A program made the translations under genes and the position numbers. The notes beneath the pieces are model-generated. The model had not been told where the DNA came from and did not search any database. It worked only from the letters and a program-made list of their open reading frames with translations. A stretch of 64,000 bases of DNA from Girardinichthys multiradiatus (Eukaryota > Chordata > Actinopteri > Cyprinodontiformes > Goodeidae): contig NC_061798.1 of NCBI RefSeq assembly GCF_021462225.1, positions 19,490,820 through 19,554,819 of the forward strand. The letters are read 5' to 3'. Below are positions 1 to 10,560 of the stretch, piece by piece. Position 1 is the stretch's first letter, and each line of letters begins with the position of its first letter.

Positions 1-397
1 TTATAAGAGTGTCACATAGATCTATTGTACCTCTGTCTTCAGGATTGTCCATGTGAATGTTGAAGTCTCCTACAATAATTAAACAGTCATAATCTACACA
101 TATCACATATAAAAGCTCATTAAAATCACTGATAAAGTTAGTTTTGGACTTCGGAGGCCTATAAATATTCAAGAACATGGTTCGGACCGGGCTCTTTAAG
201 AGTCAAATTTGCCCAGAAATACTTTTTTACACTATAATAAATCTTTAAACAAAGTGGCCACCCCTCCACCTTTTCTTTGCTGTCTGCTCTCACAAAGAAA
301 ATTGTAGTTCGGAGGCGTCAACTCTATCAGAATGGGAGCTTCATTAAATTCATGTAACCATATTTCTGTTAAAAACATAACATCAAGATCGTGGTCA
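1..397 (-). pseudogene. LINE ORF2 fragment: AP-like endonuclease N-terminal part
   Basis: The minus-strand translation contains LTEIWL, then a RKGGGVAT block, then YRPPKSKTNF and the GDFNIHMDN block, in that order. These are the hallmark blocks of the exonuclease-endonuclease-phosphatase domain that nicks target DNA for LINE integration; the Asp and Asn of GDFN are catalytic in the family. The rest of ORF2, including the reverse transcriptase, is beyond the left window edge. The translated blocks do not all stay in one clean frame, so I treat it as a pseudogene fragment. Confidence 0.8.
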
Positions 398-846
398 GTA
401 ATGAAGTCATGATTAAAAAGGATTTTCCTGACAGAGATCTAATGTTTAATAATGCCAGTTTATATGACTTAGTTGTTGATATTAACTCTGTCTGGTTTTC
501 CTTACAGTTTATGGTTTTTTTTTATTGTTTATTACTGTCTCTTATCCTTTTGGCTTTGTTCTTTCTGTCACATATAAGCACAGAGATTTTACAACTATCT
601 CCTATTAGGGGCCCAAGTTTTTCCTGGACATGCTCATTTCTGATAGAGTTACCACTGGGGCCCAGACTGTATCACAGAGAAGTGATTTGAAGGTCCTGAT
701 TAGGAGGAGATAGATTAGGAGGTGGTGGAGCTCTGCGGCATTTGGAAGATGTTGGTTCAGTAGCAGGGCCTCGGCCACGGGGGGTGTTGAATGGAGAAGA
801 TGTCAGAGCCATTTGGGTCCCGATTTTAAGAGCTCCTTTCATGTTA

Positions 847-2177
847 TCAGAATCCAGTAAAGCAAAAAGCGGGCTCAGTGGGTAGATGGGAGAGTTCTGT
901 GTGGTCTGGGTCGGGGTCTGGGTGAGGGGGGTTTACTGGGGGTGTCGGTCTGGGTTTTGGGGGAGGGGGTGTAACGGGGGATTCCACCTCTCCTGTGGAT
1001 TTCGACAGGGAGACCTTTTGTGATGACCTCTCTTTCTCAGCCAACTGCCCGGTTGTTTCTGCTGGAGCTGTTGGAGGCAGCGTTATCATTGTTGTTGATA
1101 CTCCATGTTCTCTGCTGAAGGTCGTAGCTGCTGGTGGATTATTTACTGAATAGAAGAGATTAGATGTGAGACGTCTGGCTCCTGGCTTGTTCATACAGAA
1201 ACCATCTTGCTTGAAGAGTTGTATTTTTTCCCAAAAAATATTAAAGTTGTCGATGAAGTTCACAGGTGTGGTAGTACAGGTTTTTTCAACCACTTATTAA
1301 TCATCAGAAATCTCGAAACAATCTTATCTCCACAGAAAATCGGTGCAAAGGGTCCACTGAGAAACACCTTGATATTGAGACCTCCAACAATATTCAGAAG
1401 ACGAGTGAAATCCTCCTTCAGTCCTTCTGATTTTTTCTTAGCCACGTCATCCATGGCTCCACAGGGTATAATAAGGTTTTCTAGAGACGGGCGCTTTTCT
1501 GTGATTGCAAGAATATTCTCTGAGATATCAGAGACCACGTTACTGGTACCAATCATAACTTCTGGGTTTTTCTTGTTGCAGAAGTTTTTAATCCCATCCA
1601 CAGCTGTGTTGCCCACTATTAGGTTTCTTGGTCTGGTGGGGCGCTTTTTCTCTGGCAATTTAGGAGAAGACTGTTTAGAATGAAGGTTGTTCTCAAACCT
1701 TTTATTGTTCTCAGAAGATGGGTAGTTTTCCTGGTTTTCATTATGTAGTGGAGCAAATCTGTTTTTGAGGGGAATTCCATTATTTCCAGCTGTCTCAATC
1801 CTATCAGTTGTTATGACAGCAGCTCGCTGTCGAAGTCTCCTTTTCCCAGGGGAAACGGGGGCATTTCTCTGTAATTCTGATTTATTTAATTGCTGAGATC
1901 TTCCAGTGAGTCGTCCATCTTGATTTTTTGGGCATGCCCCTAAAACATGCCTGGGGGGTCTGCCGGTAGGTTTATTCTCAGTGTTCTGATAGCCGGCTGA
2001 GTCGTTGAGCTGCCTGTCACTGTTTGGGATCACAGGCAGAGTTGAATCATCGTTGTACCCCATATTCACCTCCACATTCACTTCTAGTCGATGGATTTTC
2101 ATCTCCAAAACAGCCAATTTCTGTAAAAGTTTGTCGAAGTCCTCTGTGGTGAAGGCATTTTGTGCTGATTAGCTGGC
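847..2177 (-). pseudogene. LINE ORF1 with degenerate SGNH esterase-like domain
   Basis: An open frame of about 305 codons runs from near 2177 to 1260. It starts with a coiled-coil-like leucine-rich stretch (EDFDKLLQKLAVLEMKIHRL), then a basic low-complexity region with RPPRHVLG, then an SGNH-hydrolase-like fold. The fold continues in a second frame (847-1293, with NFIDNFNIFWEK and DGFCMNKPGA) after a frameshift near 1275-1290. The C-terminal 40 residues are very proline-rich. Related ORF1 proteins bind RNA and carry esterase folds. The expected GDS nucleophile block reads GNTAV, and the expected GTND block reads GAMDD, so the catalytic Ser and Asn appear lost. No clear ATG begins the frame; a stop lies just upstream of the SAQNAF segment. 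Confidence 0.75.
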
Positions 2178-2399
2178 GTCAAATTGTCCGATTGTTCGAT
2201 TATAAAAACATCAAAATCCTTTAGAAAAAAATAAAAACATAAAATAATAATAATAATCCTTGGGAGTCGCTGGTAAGAAGTAGTTTTAGTCCAATATTTC
2301 CGTAATTTTGGCAAAGAGATAGAAAGTGAGGAGTAAAAGAATGCAAGCAAGCAGGGAGCTTAGGAGAAAAGCATCTGAGCAGGGAGAGAGGCAGAAGTG

Positions 2400-3065
2400 G
2401 AAATCATTATCATTAATTTAAAAAATAAATGCACATTTTATGTGGTACCTCACATAACATGCACAAATCAACTTTTCAGAATACAATAAATGAAGGAATA
2501 TCTTATCCATGGTCTTGAGTACACATTGCAAATCATGTATGTGACATGTATTAGATAGTGAGTTGTTGTTTTCTGCTGGTTATGTAACAGCAGGCACATT
2601 TATCATAAATTTATTGTTTTGAACATCACACATCCCTGTGCAACACCTACAGAGATAAACAACTTAAAAGGAGTCCACATGTTCATGTTTTCCTCCACAT
2701 GTAGTGAGTCATCTGATCTGTGCTGGCTTAGTTAATCTTAGTTTAAGACAAACACAACAAACAACCTTTTATTTAGTGACTAACAGAAGGAGCAATTTTG
2801 CTGCATACGCTGTGGTAGCTGCAAGACCGCCCAGAGGTCAACATTACGGATTCCTGTGGATTTAGAAGAAGAGCCAGAACATGTGAAAAGATGCTTGTCT
2901 TAAATACACAGGGGTGTTCTTAATTTTGCCCTTGTTATCTTTTTAGAATGACTTCAAGTTAGTCTAGGACATCTCAGATAGAATATGTTTCATACAAGAC
3001 AATTAGATAAAACATTGAAATAAAATCTGTATTTGTGGACACTTCATTATGAAAAAAACTTTTTT
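2400..3065. other. AT-rich stretch, no feature found
   Basis: I see no ORF of coding character, no terminal repeats and no tRNA-like boxes here. Base composition is AT-rich like the flanking remnants, so part may be unrecognised old repeat. Confidence 0.5.
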
Positions 3066-3069
3066 ATCC

Positions 3070-3530
3070 TTTAGCTGCAGTTCCATTTACTGGTGATGTT
3101 CTCAAGGGTCTGTACTGGGCCCCATCCTGTTCTTTCTATGATTCATCATGACGAAACACAATGTTTATTCAAATTATTATACAGACAATAATTATATCCG
3201 TTCTAAAAATGAGATCTGAAGAATTACTGTAGTCTTTACTAAACTGCTTAGATTATACCAAACCATGGCTGAACACTATTGTAGTTTAAATGATAACAAA
3301 ACTGAGATTATTTTACTTGGATGAGTTGACTCAGAAAATAACCCAGATAATTTGCTTGGCATGAGGTTTTTCATAAAACTTGGTGAGATTTGATGGTTAT
3401 TTTAAATTTGACTGCTACATCTGGCAAGCTGTGAAATCAGGCTTTATTGGTTATCTGGCCTACATAGGCTGACCCAAATTTCTTTTAACATTTACACAGA
3501 AGCAGTCTCTACTATTTCTATTTCCTAAAT
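3070..3530 (+). pseudogene. LINE reverse transcriptase remnant (CR1/L2-like)
   Basis: Near 3095-3140 the plus strand encodes SQGSVLGPILFFL, matching the (P)QGSVLGPxLF block of LINE reverse transcriptases. It is followed in other frames by a decayed Tyr-x-Asp-Asp region, the block LNCLDYTKPWLN, and a short motif matching the KTEIILFG segment usually found downstream. Frames change several times and stops are frequent. The order of blocks supports a single RT domain in plus orientation, 5'-truncated. Whether it belongs to the same family as the LINE at 1-2395 cannot be decided. Confidence 0.65.
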
Positions 3531-3535
3531 TTCAG

Positions 3536-3740
3536 AATAATATAAATATTGTTTAGGAGTGATGGCCACTCCTAAACATTGACTATGTTGTCCTGACATA
3601 GTAACTAATGTAGCTTTATGCTTTGGGTCATTGTCCACCTGGAAGACCAGTATGAGGGCCAGATGATTTTTTTTATTATCATTCAGTTCAATTATACATA
3701 CTTTATTAATCTCATTGGGAAATTAAATAATTATTAAATA
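3536..3740. repeat. Tc1-like scrap and inverted Rex1-type LINE tail
   Basis: Around 3620-3650 the phrase gctttgggtcattgtccacc resembles a conserved internal segment of teleost Tc1-like elements. At about 3685-3730 the sequence ctttattaatctcattggg resembles the reverse complement of the 3' tail of Rex1-type LINEs; a clearer plus-strand copy lies at 49284-49508. Both are short, and the assignment rests on recall. Confidence 0.4.
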
Positions 3741-4395
3741 GTGAAATAATTATGTTCTAATATTTATAACCATGCGAGTTGGACCAAAGCTTTGTACAGC
3801 CAAGTACAATTAATGACTGCTGATGGCTGTTTACATAATGTTCAATGCCTAATGGATAAAGATTAATCCACCAATATGATGTAGCAGCAACAGTTTTGAC
3901 ATAGAGGCACTCGTGTATGATTTAACAAGATTACACTTCTTCCTACTCTATTTTGAACATAACATGAAGCCGTTATACTATAAATAGTGTGAGATCTCTA
4001 TAGTTAATATATTTGTTATTATTTTTTATTGTCTTTTGGTTTCTTTAAGTCTATAATTTTCTAACCATGTTAAAAACTAAACTAATAACCAGTGTCAAAC
4101 AGTGAGTATGTGGTTTTAATTGTATATCCTGATTCCAATATTCTCCACCTTCACTTTGCTGTAAAGCCAACTTAAAACCAACTTGCATGGTTTTGTCTCT
4201 GTCAGGAAAAAAAGTAGAAAAAAATCCACTGATCCAAATAATTTCTTAGGATTACTTAAATAACTAAATCATTTCTTTGCCAAAAATGAATACTTACTTT
4301 ATCTACTGTAAAACGTATTCAACAGATTTTATGTAAATTGAGCGCTTGAAATCTTCTATCTTTACTCCTATTTTAAATTAATATATTAAATATTA
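3740..4395. other. AT-rich stretch, no feature found
   Basis: No coding, structural RNA or transposon signal was recognised. Several T-rich runs occur around 4010-4060. Confidence 0.5.
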
Positions 4396-4418
4396 TCAGT
4401 CAGTCAGTGACTGACTGA
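4396..4418. repeat. Perfect 11-bp-arm inverted repeat
   Basis: TCAGTCAGTCA is followed by a single G and then its exact reverse complement TGACTGACTGA. The unit is the same TGAC tetranucleotide that ends the SINE copies at 15686-15800 and 48376-48743, so the hairpin could be two SINE-type tails meeting head to head. It is followed directly by the ATAAT microsatellite. Confidence 0.8.
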
Positions 4419-4422
4419 CTTA

Positions 4423-4450
4423 AATATAATATAATATAATATAATATATT
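4423..4450. repeat. (ATAAT)n microsatellite
   Basis: About five tandem copies of a 5-bp A/T unit, visible directly, next to the inverted repeat. Confidence 0.9.
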
Positions 4451-5135
4451 GATAAATAATCAACAGCCACCGTGAGCACCTCTATAAAAGTGGATATCTC
4501 ATTAATTTACTGCTCCGCCAGCACAATGGGCAAGGAGAAAATTGGGTGTACTTACTTTTTACTGCAACCACATATGATTTTCTGCTATTCACAGCTGAAC
4601 TTGACAACTTCAGGCTGTATAATTCTCGTCACACTTTTTTTTCCTAGTAAAACATCTAAACCTGTTACATCTGTCTCTTACCCCTCTACGCCCTCTACAT
4701 GCCATACTCATCCAGCCATGACAGAGAAAGACTGACACACAAAAGCATTAAAATTCTCTCCCGAGGGAGATTTTGATAGGATGAATGTGATGCTGGGCCG
4801 TTTTTCTCGCTCTTGCGTCAAAAAAACCATGGCAAATTTAGACCGAACACCTTTACCCGTCCCCCCTCATTCATATGTATGAGAGGTGACTGACAAACTC
4901 ATTGTTGGGTAATTACAGTGTGGTGAACCTTCATTGTCTTTAGATTGGTAGAGACTGAGACATGCTGTGCTTTGGCTTGCTGCACTAATGCAAACCTCTT
5001 CCATGTAGATATTATTAGTCACTGTTTGCTTAGCAACGGCAGCACATGTCTGCAATTGTTGTATAATGAAAGTGTTTCGCCTGGGGTTCAGTTTATTTTG
5101 GTTGTGAGAAGACAGAATGTAAAAAAGATAGAACA
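4451..5135. other. Unique-looking stretch, no gene found
   Basis: Short overlapping ORFs on both strands (up to 89 codons) show no recognisable domain and compete in the same place. I see no transposon ends. Confidence 0.5.
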
Positions 5136-5136
5136 C

Positions 5137-5179
<43 letters not shown>
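5137..5179. repeat. (ATT)n microsatellite
   Basis: About fourteen uninterrupted copies of ATT/TAT. It generates an artificial poly-tyrosine stretch in one frame. Confidence 0.97.
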
Positions 5180-5257
5180 GTATTGTATTTTTATTGACAG
5201 TTTGCTCTCACTTTACTAACTCATTTGTTCATTGAAAAATACCTATAACCTTATACA

Positions 5258-5335
5258 TTTTTTTAAAATTTTGCCATGTTACAATCACAAACAAAAATGT
5301 ATTTTACTGTGATTTTGTCTGACAGACCAACTTCT
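5258..5335. repeat. Tc1-like terminal-region scrap
   Basis: The segment gccatgttacaatcacaaac, a near tattttactgtgattttgt phrase and a closing acagaccaac resemble the subterminal part of the Tc1-like family seen in fuller copies at 11949, 42455 and 61121. Confidence 0.5.
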
Positions 5336-6279
5336 TTACAAATTTAAGTCTGAATATTGCGATGTGCAGGTGCGTCTCTACACATCAGAATGTAATCAAA
5401 TATGTAACTTATTTCAGTTATTTAATTTAAAAAGTTGTATTTATTTTATTGATTCATTACACACAAAATGGTACATTTTATGTTTTTATTTCTGTTAATC
5501 TTAGAAAAAAAGAACTTGAGTGTTGCTCAGTGGTCCATTTTTAGATAAAAGTAATGTTTGCATTTCATTTTGAAATCAAGGTCCCAGAGTCTGGAGGAAG
5601 AGTTAAGGGGCACAAAATCCACGTTGTTCAAGGGGCCACTGTGAAGTTTCTACTGTCGGTGATGATTTAGGCCGCCATCTCATCTGCTGCTGTTGGTCTG
5701 CGTTGTTTTATCAAGTCCAAAGTCAGTGCAGGTGTATACCAGAACATTTTAGAGCACTTTATGCTTCCCTCTGCTGGCAAGCTTCATGTCAATGTCAGTG
5801 TCAACTTTATTTATATAGCAATTTACACCAAACAAGTTGCACTCAAGTGCTGCACAGCAAGAATAAAATACTTGATAGGTGTAGAAAGAAAAAAACCCAC
5901 AAAAGACATGAAAAAACTCATTCATTACTTTAAAAAGAAATAGAATAATTCAAAAGCCAAAGAGTAGAAGTAGGTCTTTAACAGCAAATTAAAAGTCTAG
6001 AGATTATGAGTAGCTCTTATATGGATCAACAAGTCATTCAACAGTTTTTGAGTCTGCAACAAAGAAGAAACAATCACCTCTGATTTTCAGGTTTGACATT
6101 GAAACATCTAAGAGCAACTTGTTGTTTGACCGTAGTTTTTCATGTGGCTGTATCGCTTTTAGAAGATTTTTTCAAGATGACGTGACAAGACCACTAAGAT
6201 CCTAAAAAGCATAAAAATTTTAAAATTAATCCTGTGAGATAAAGGAAACCAGTGCAATGAAGCCAGAACTTGAGTTGTA

Positions 6280-7889
6280 CAGGTCCTTCTCAAAATATTA
6301 GCATATTGTGATAAAGTTAATTATTTTCCATAATGTAATGATGAAAATTTAACATTCATATATTTTAGATTTATTGCACACTAACTGAAATATTTCAGGT
6401 CTTTTATTGTCTTAATACGGATGATTTTGGCATACAGCTCATGAAAACCCCAAATTCCTATCTCACAAAATTAGCATATCATTAAAAGGGTCTCTAAACG
6501 AGCTATGAACCTAATCATCTGAATCAACGAGTTAACTCTAAACACCTGCAAAAGATTCCTGAGGCCTTTAAAACTCCCAGCCTGGTTCATCACTCAAAAC
6601 CCCAATCATGGGTAAGACTGCCGACCTGACTGCTGTCCAGAAGGCCACTATTGACACCCTCAGGCAAGAGGGTAAGACACAGAAAGAAATATCTGAACGA
6701 ATAGGCTGTTCCCAGAGTGCTGTATCAAGGCACCTCAGTGGGAAGTCTGTGGGAAGGAAAAAGTGTGGCAGAAAACGCTGCACAACGAGAAGACATGACC
6801 GGACCCTGAGGAAGATTGTGGAGAAGGGCCGATTCCAGACCTTGGGGGACCTGCGGAAGCAGTGGACTGAGTCTGGAGTAGAAACATCCAGAGCCACCGT
6901 GCACAGGCGTGTGCAGGAAATGGGCTACAGGTGCCGCATTCCCCAGGTCAAGCCACTTTTGAACCAGAAACAGCAGCAGAAGCGCCTGACCTGGGCTACA
7001 GAGAAGCAGCACTGGACTGTTGCTCAGTGGTCGAAAGTACTTTTTTCGGATGAAAGCAAATTCTGCATGTCATTCGGAAATCAAGGTGCCAGAGTCTGGA
7101 GGAAGACTGGGGAGAAGGAAATGCCAAAATGCCAGAGGTCCAGTGTCAAGTACCCACAGTCAGTGATGGTCTGGGGTGCCGTGTCAGCTGCTGGTGTTGG
7201 TCCACTGTGTTTTATCAAGGGCAGGGTCAATGCAGCTAGCTATCAGGAGATTTTGGAGCACTTCATGCTTCCATCTGCTGAAAAGCTTTATGGAGATGAA
7301 GATTTCAATTTTCAGCACGACCTGGCACCTGCTCACAGTGCCAAAACCACTGGTAAATGGTTTACTGACCATGGTATCACTGTGCTCAATTAGCCTGCCA
7401 ACTCTCCTGACCTGAACCCCATAGAGAATCTGTGGGATATTGTGAAGAGAACGTTGAGAGACTCAAGACCCAACACTCTGGATGAGCTAAAGGCCGCTAT
7501 CGAAGCATCCTGGGCCTCCATAAGACCTCAGCAGTGCCACAGGCTGATTGCCTCCATGCCACGTCGCATTGAAGCAGTCATTTCTGCAAAAGGATTCCCG
7601 ACCAAGTATTGAGTGCATAACTGTACATGATTATTTGAAGGTTGACATTTTTTGTATTAAAAACACTTTTATTTTATTGGTCGGATGAAATATGCTAATT
7701 TTGTGAGATAGGAATTTTGGGTTTTCATGAGCTGTATGCCAAAATCATCCGTATTAAGACAATAAAAGACCTGAAATATTTCAGTTAGTGTGCAATGAAT
7801 CTAAAATATATGAATGTTAAATTTTCATCATGACATTATGGAAAATAATGAAATTTATCACAATATGCTAATATTTTGAGAAGGACCTG
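6280..7889 (+). mobile_element. Young Tc1-like transposon, copy A
   Basis: A 1610-bp element with terminal inverted repeats of about 200 bp (6280-6479 and 7690-7889) beginning CAGGTCCTTCTCAAAATATT. A TA dinucleotide lies on each side (6278-6279 and 7890-7891), the standard Tc1/mariner target duplication. It contains one transposase gene in plus orientation, broken by a single stop. It closely matches copy B at 16552-18160 in inverse orientation. The terminal repeats are nearly perfect, implying recent insertion relative to the layers around it. Confidence 0.95.
6608..7612 (+). pseudogene. Tc1-like transposase, one nonsense mutation (copy A)
   Basis: The reading frame from ATG 6608 stays open for 334 codons to TGA 7610-7612 except for one TAG at 7391-7393, where copy B encodes Trp in ...TVLNWPANS. 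The N-terminus has a paired-like helix-turn-helix (KEISERIGCSQSAVSRHL) and a second basic DNA-binding part (GRKKCGRKRC). The catalytic DD34E triad would be Asp in LFSDESKF, Asp in QHDLAPAHS and Glu in LNPIENLWD. The stop falls after the second Asp and before the Glu, so the product lacks the last catalytic residue. The length equals the usual 330-345 residues of Tc1 transposases. Confidence 0.93.
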
Positions 7890-8610
7890 TATGTTCCTGT
7901 TTATTAGCTCCTCTTAACAGACAAGCAGCATCATTTTATATAATCTCCAAGAGGTAAAGAGGTGGCTAATCTAAGCCAACATAAGGGGAAATACAATATT
8001 CTAGGGAAGTTGAAATAAATTTCATGGAGATGCTTTTATTTTCCAGCAGGACATAGTATCAGTCCACACTGCCAAATGAACAAATACCTGCTGTAATGGG
8101 CCTGGTGTTGCTGTGCTTGATTGTCTAGAAAAATTCACATGAACAGAACCCCATGGCAAAACTCTAGGGTATTGTAAAGAGGAAGATGAGAGACATCAGA
8201 CCCAATAATGCAGATATTTACATACCACTTTTAAAGTAATTTGGGCTTCCATTACACCTCAGCATAGCCACAGGCCAATCGCCTCCATACTAAACTGCAC
8301 TGATGAAGTACTTTATACACAAGAAGGCCTGGCCAAGTATTAGGTCCATAAACTGTAAAGCATTAGACACAAATTCAGTAAGCTGACATTTCTGTAACAA
8401 TATACTTTTTTATCAGACTTATGTCTTTCTGAGAAATTGAACTTTGGGTTTTCACTAGCTCTACACCATTATCATAAAGAAATTAACAGAAATTAACTCT
8501 TGAAGAAAACCACTGTTTTTATGATGAATCTATAGAATATGTGACTTTCACCCATTGACATGACTGATTAAATTAACTTGATGATTTTCCAATTCATTGA
8601 GATGTCCCTT

Positions 8611-9145
8611 GTTTCAGACCCCTTTACTCTAATATCCTAAATTAAATCCAGTGCAATGAACTGCCTGCATTTTTTCTGTACTTGCTCCAAATTTCCTATT
8701 ATATGCTAGAATATATTATAGAAAATGTGTACTATGTTCTGCATTTCTGTCCCACATGTTGAAGGCCCTGGAAATGAAGTTAAAATCTAAAGTCATAGTT
8801 ATTTAGTTGTAACCGAGGGCCCATATATTCATTTTAAACCTCAAATTAAATTAGACCTTGAGATAACTGGCACTTAGAACACATAGTGTACTCCCCACTG
8901 AGCTATTACTAAACCAGAACTCTTAGAAAAAGAGAATGTTGTGCTGTGAACAGCAGAGGGCGCCAGTAATACATGAGTTACCACAAGAAAAAAAAAGTTT
9001 TCAGTTTCAGGACCAGATCACAGATTAAATATTTTTGTAACATTGTGAAGACACTTTCCAATATAGTCTTACAAATAATTATATTCAATATTTAATTTGT
9101 TTGAATGATTTGACTTCAATATCTATTAGCTGTTAGTGTTAAGCA
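8611..9145. other. Stretch without gene; contains a CTCF-like site
   Basis: No coding or transposon signal apart from the short motif listed separately at 8950-8966. Confidence 0.5.
8950..8966 (+). promoter_or_regulatory. Candidate CTCF binding motif
   Basis: ACAGCAGAGGGCGCCAG fits the vertebrate CTCF core consensus (CCASYAGRKGGCRS) with one mismatch in the first position. CTCF binds such sites to form insulators and loop anchors. The motif lies about 30 kb from the egr4 promoter. Single-motif matches occur by chance, so occupancy is unproven. Confidence 0.4.
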
Positions 9146-9167
9146 GATATATATATATATATATATT
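9146..9167. repeat. (TA)n microsatellite
   Basis: Roughly ten tandem AT dinucleotides. Confidence 0.95.
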
Positions 9168-10325
9168 TTACAAATCAATGCGATGACTGTACTCTGGGAC
9201 CACACACTGCGCAAAATGACAGCCTGGTTGGCTTCCTCGGCGCATGAGAAAATTCTTGCTTCATCACTAGGTCAAATGGGCTTTTTTGCTGTCTGTTAAC
9301 ACTCAGAGTAACACAATGGAATAACACACAGCCTGTGGGAGCTCAGCCAATATCAATACATCACCTCGAGAGGCAATTATAGTCATTAAAGGGATAAAAT
9401 GTGATGAAACTGCTGGCTAACAGCTTGAAAGTCATTATCACATTCACCACACAACAATGCCAGTTCACTGTGAGTATGCCGTATTTTACCAAAGCAGTCC
9501 AGCTAGTAAAATGCAAAATTTGAAGTGGTCAAATACAATAAATTTCTAAATTACTTCTACCCAAGTAGTTTCTCACTGATTCATTGCAGCTTTGTCAAAC
9601 GTAAGACCTTTTTATAATCAGATAGCCACAAATTAAATTCTCAACTTTGCATGAGTAAAGTATGTTGTTTTTTTTTTTTATTTCTCCTTGATGAAATTTA
9701 GGTCTATGCTTGGATGTGTTTTCCTCCCAGTTATTGTCATTGAGTCAGACAAATGATGTGAACAAACAACCCAACTGCACAAACACAGCATAACTGACCA
9801 AACAAAGAAATGACACACAAGGGTATATATAAGGGTTGGGAAGGCCAATAAGGTCAGTTATAAGGGTAATTAAACAATGCAATCACTAACTACAAGGAGA
9901 ACACAGTACAGTTAAGTTTGTTGATAAACTAAACAGCAAAAATGGAAATCAAAAATATTAAACCTATACAGCTAAATACAATTTTTTCCTTAAATACAAA
10001 CAACAAAGCCCTGGCTGCTATCTGTTTTCTGGGCAAACTCCCGGGGATCTTGGAAGCTAAGAAGCCAGTAAAAGAGACAAGAATAAGTAATAATCACAAA
10101 CCAAAGGTGAGAGTTCATAAACATACATAAGTGAACTAAATGTATTTAAACCAATCAATAATTTTAATTGCAAACTAAAGCAGGTCATTGGGTCTAGATG
10201 AACACAAAGGTGCATGAGATTTACGGATTTTACTGGAGTGTGGCCATGGGTTTGGCATCACAGTTCTGATAGGTGGGATTTATTTTAAAGCTGTTGCCAC
10301 CTGTTGAGTCTTATTTGTATTAAAG
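9168..10325. other. Unique-looking stretch, no gene found
   Basis: One 62-codon ORF at 9942-10130 has no recognisable domain or coding bias. No terminal repeats were seen. Confidence 0.5.
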
Positions 10326-10326
10326 C

Positions 10327-10369
10327 TACTCTTAAATTACTCTTAAATACTCTTAAATACTCTTAAATA
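10327..10369. repeat. Short tandem repeat of a 10-bp unit
   Basis: Four adjacent copies of TACTCTTAAA, the first with one extra T. Confidence 0.9.
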
Positions 10370-10560
10370 TTCAATTCAGTTTCTTTATACAGCACCAAAT
10401 TGCAATATATGTCATCTAAAGGCACTTTATAACCACATCCAATGCATAGGCAGTTGTATAGAAATCAAATTAATTCAATTGATTCCTATTCCAATCCAGT
10501 TATATAGTAACATTCAAATACAATTCCATGCAGTCCAACAAGATCATTATAATAATACAG
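10368..10560. repeat. Dispersed teleost repeat (caattcagtttctttatac type)
   Basis: The motif order attcaattcag, tatacagcaccaaattgcaa, gtcatctaaaggcactttat is a signature I recall from a common non-coding teleost repeat. The copy is degraded and its class is uncertain. Confidence 0.5.

Larger units (their letters stand above)
1..2395 (-). mobile_element. CR1/L2-type LINE, 5' half, cut by the window edge
   Basis: Read on the minus strand, this is a non-LTR retrotransposon in the order 5' leader (about 2395-2180), ORF1 (about 2177-847), a short linker, then the start of ORF2, which runs off the window at base 1. ORF1 carries an SGNH-hydrolase-like domain and ORF2 begins with an AP-type endonuclease, a combination known from CR1 and L2 clade LINEs of vertebrates. 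The reverse transcriptase would lie outside the window, so I cannot assign the clade firmly. Frameshifts in ORF1 show the copy is dead. The long 5' part is unusual, since most genomic LINE copies are 5'-truncated. Confidence 0.8.
5789..8020 (+). repeat. Dispersed repeat inserted in the old Tc1, itself split by young Tc1 copy A
   Basis: 5789-6279 and 7890-8020 together make about 620 bp of one repeat beginning with the motif caactttatttatatagcaa. It contains a ttttaaaattaatcctgtga segment that I recall from a widespread teleost repeat related to LINE 3' or untranslated parts. The repeat is flanked by the TTCATG duplication in the old Tc1 gene and is interrupted at a TA by the element at 6280-7889. 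No coding capacity is visible. Confidence 0.6.
5368..8610 (+). mobile_element. Old Tc1-like element split by a two-layer insertion
   Basis: The left end (5368-5510) resembles the GGTGCATCTC-type terminal repeat seen intact at 30717-32058. The right end (about 8545-8610) matches it in inverse orientation. Between them lie two halves of a degenerate transposase gene, 5512-5788 and 8021-8350, in plus orientation. The left half corresponds to the zone before and after the first catalytic Asp; the right half starts at the second Asp zone and reaches the C-terminus. The N-terminal DNA-binding half of the gene is deleted between 5510 and 5520. A 6-bp duplication TTCATG at 5783-5788 and 8021-8026 brackets the inserted DNA, which interrupts the gene at one point. 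The element is long dead. Confidence 0.75.

Noticed and set aside
391..690. 99-codon plus-strand ORF with hydrophobic stretch
   Set aside because: It is antisense to the LINE ORF2/ORF1 linker; the hydrophobic look comes from T-rich DNA.
4945..5235. ORF with a long tyrosine run
   Set aside because: The run is the translated (ATT)n microsatellite; there is no domain and no homology visible.
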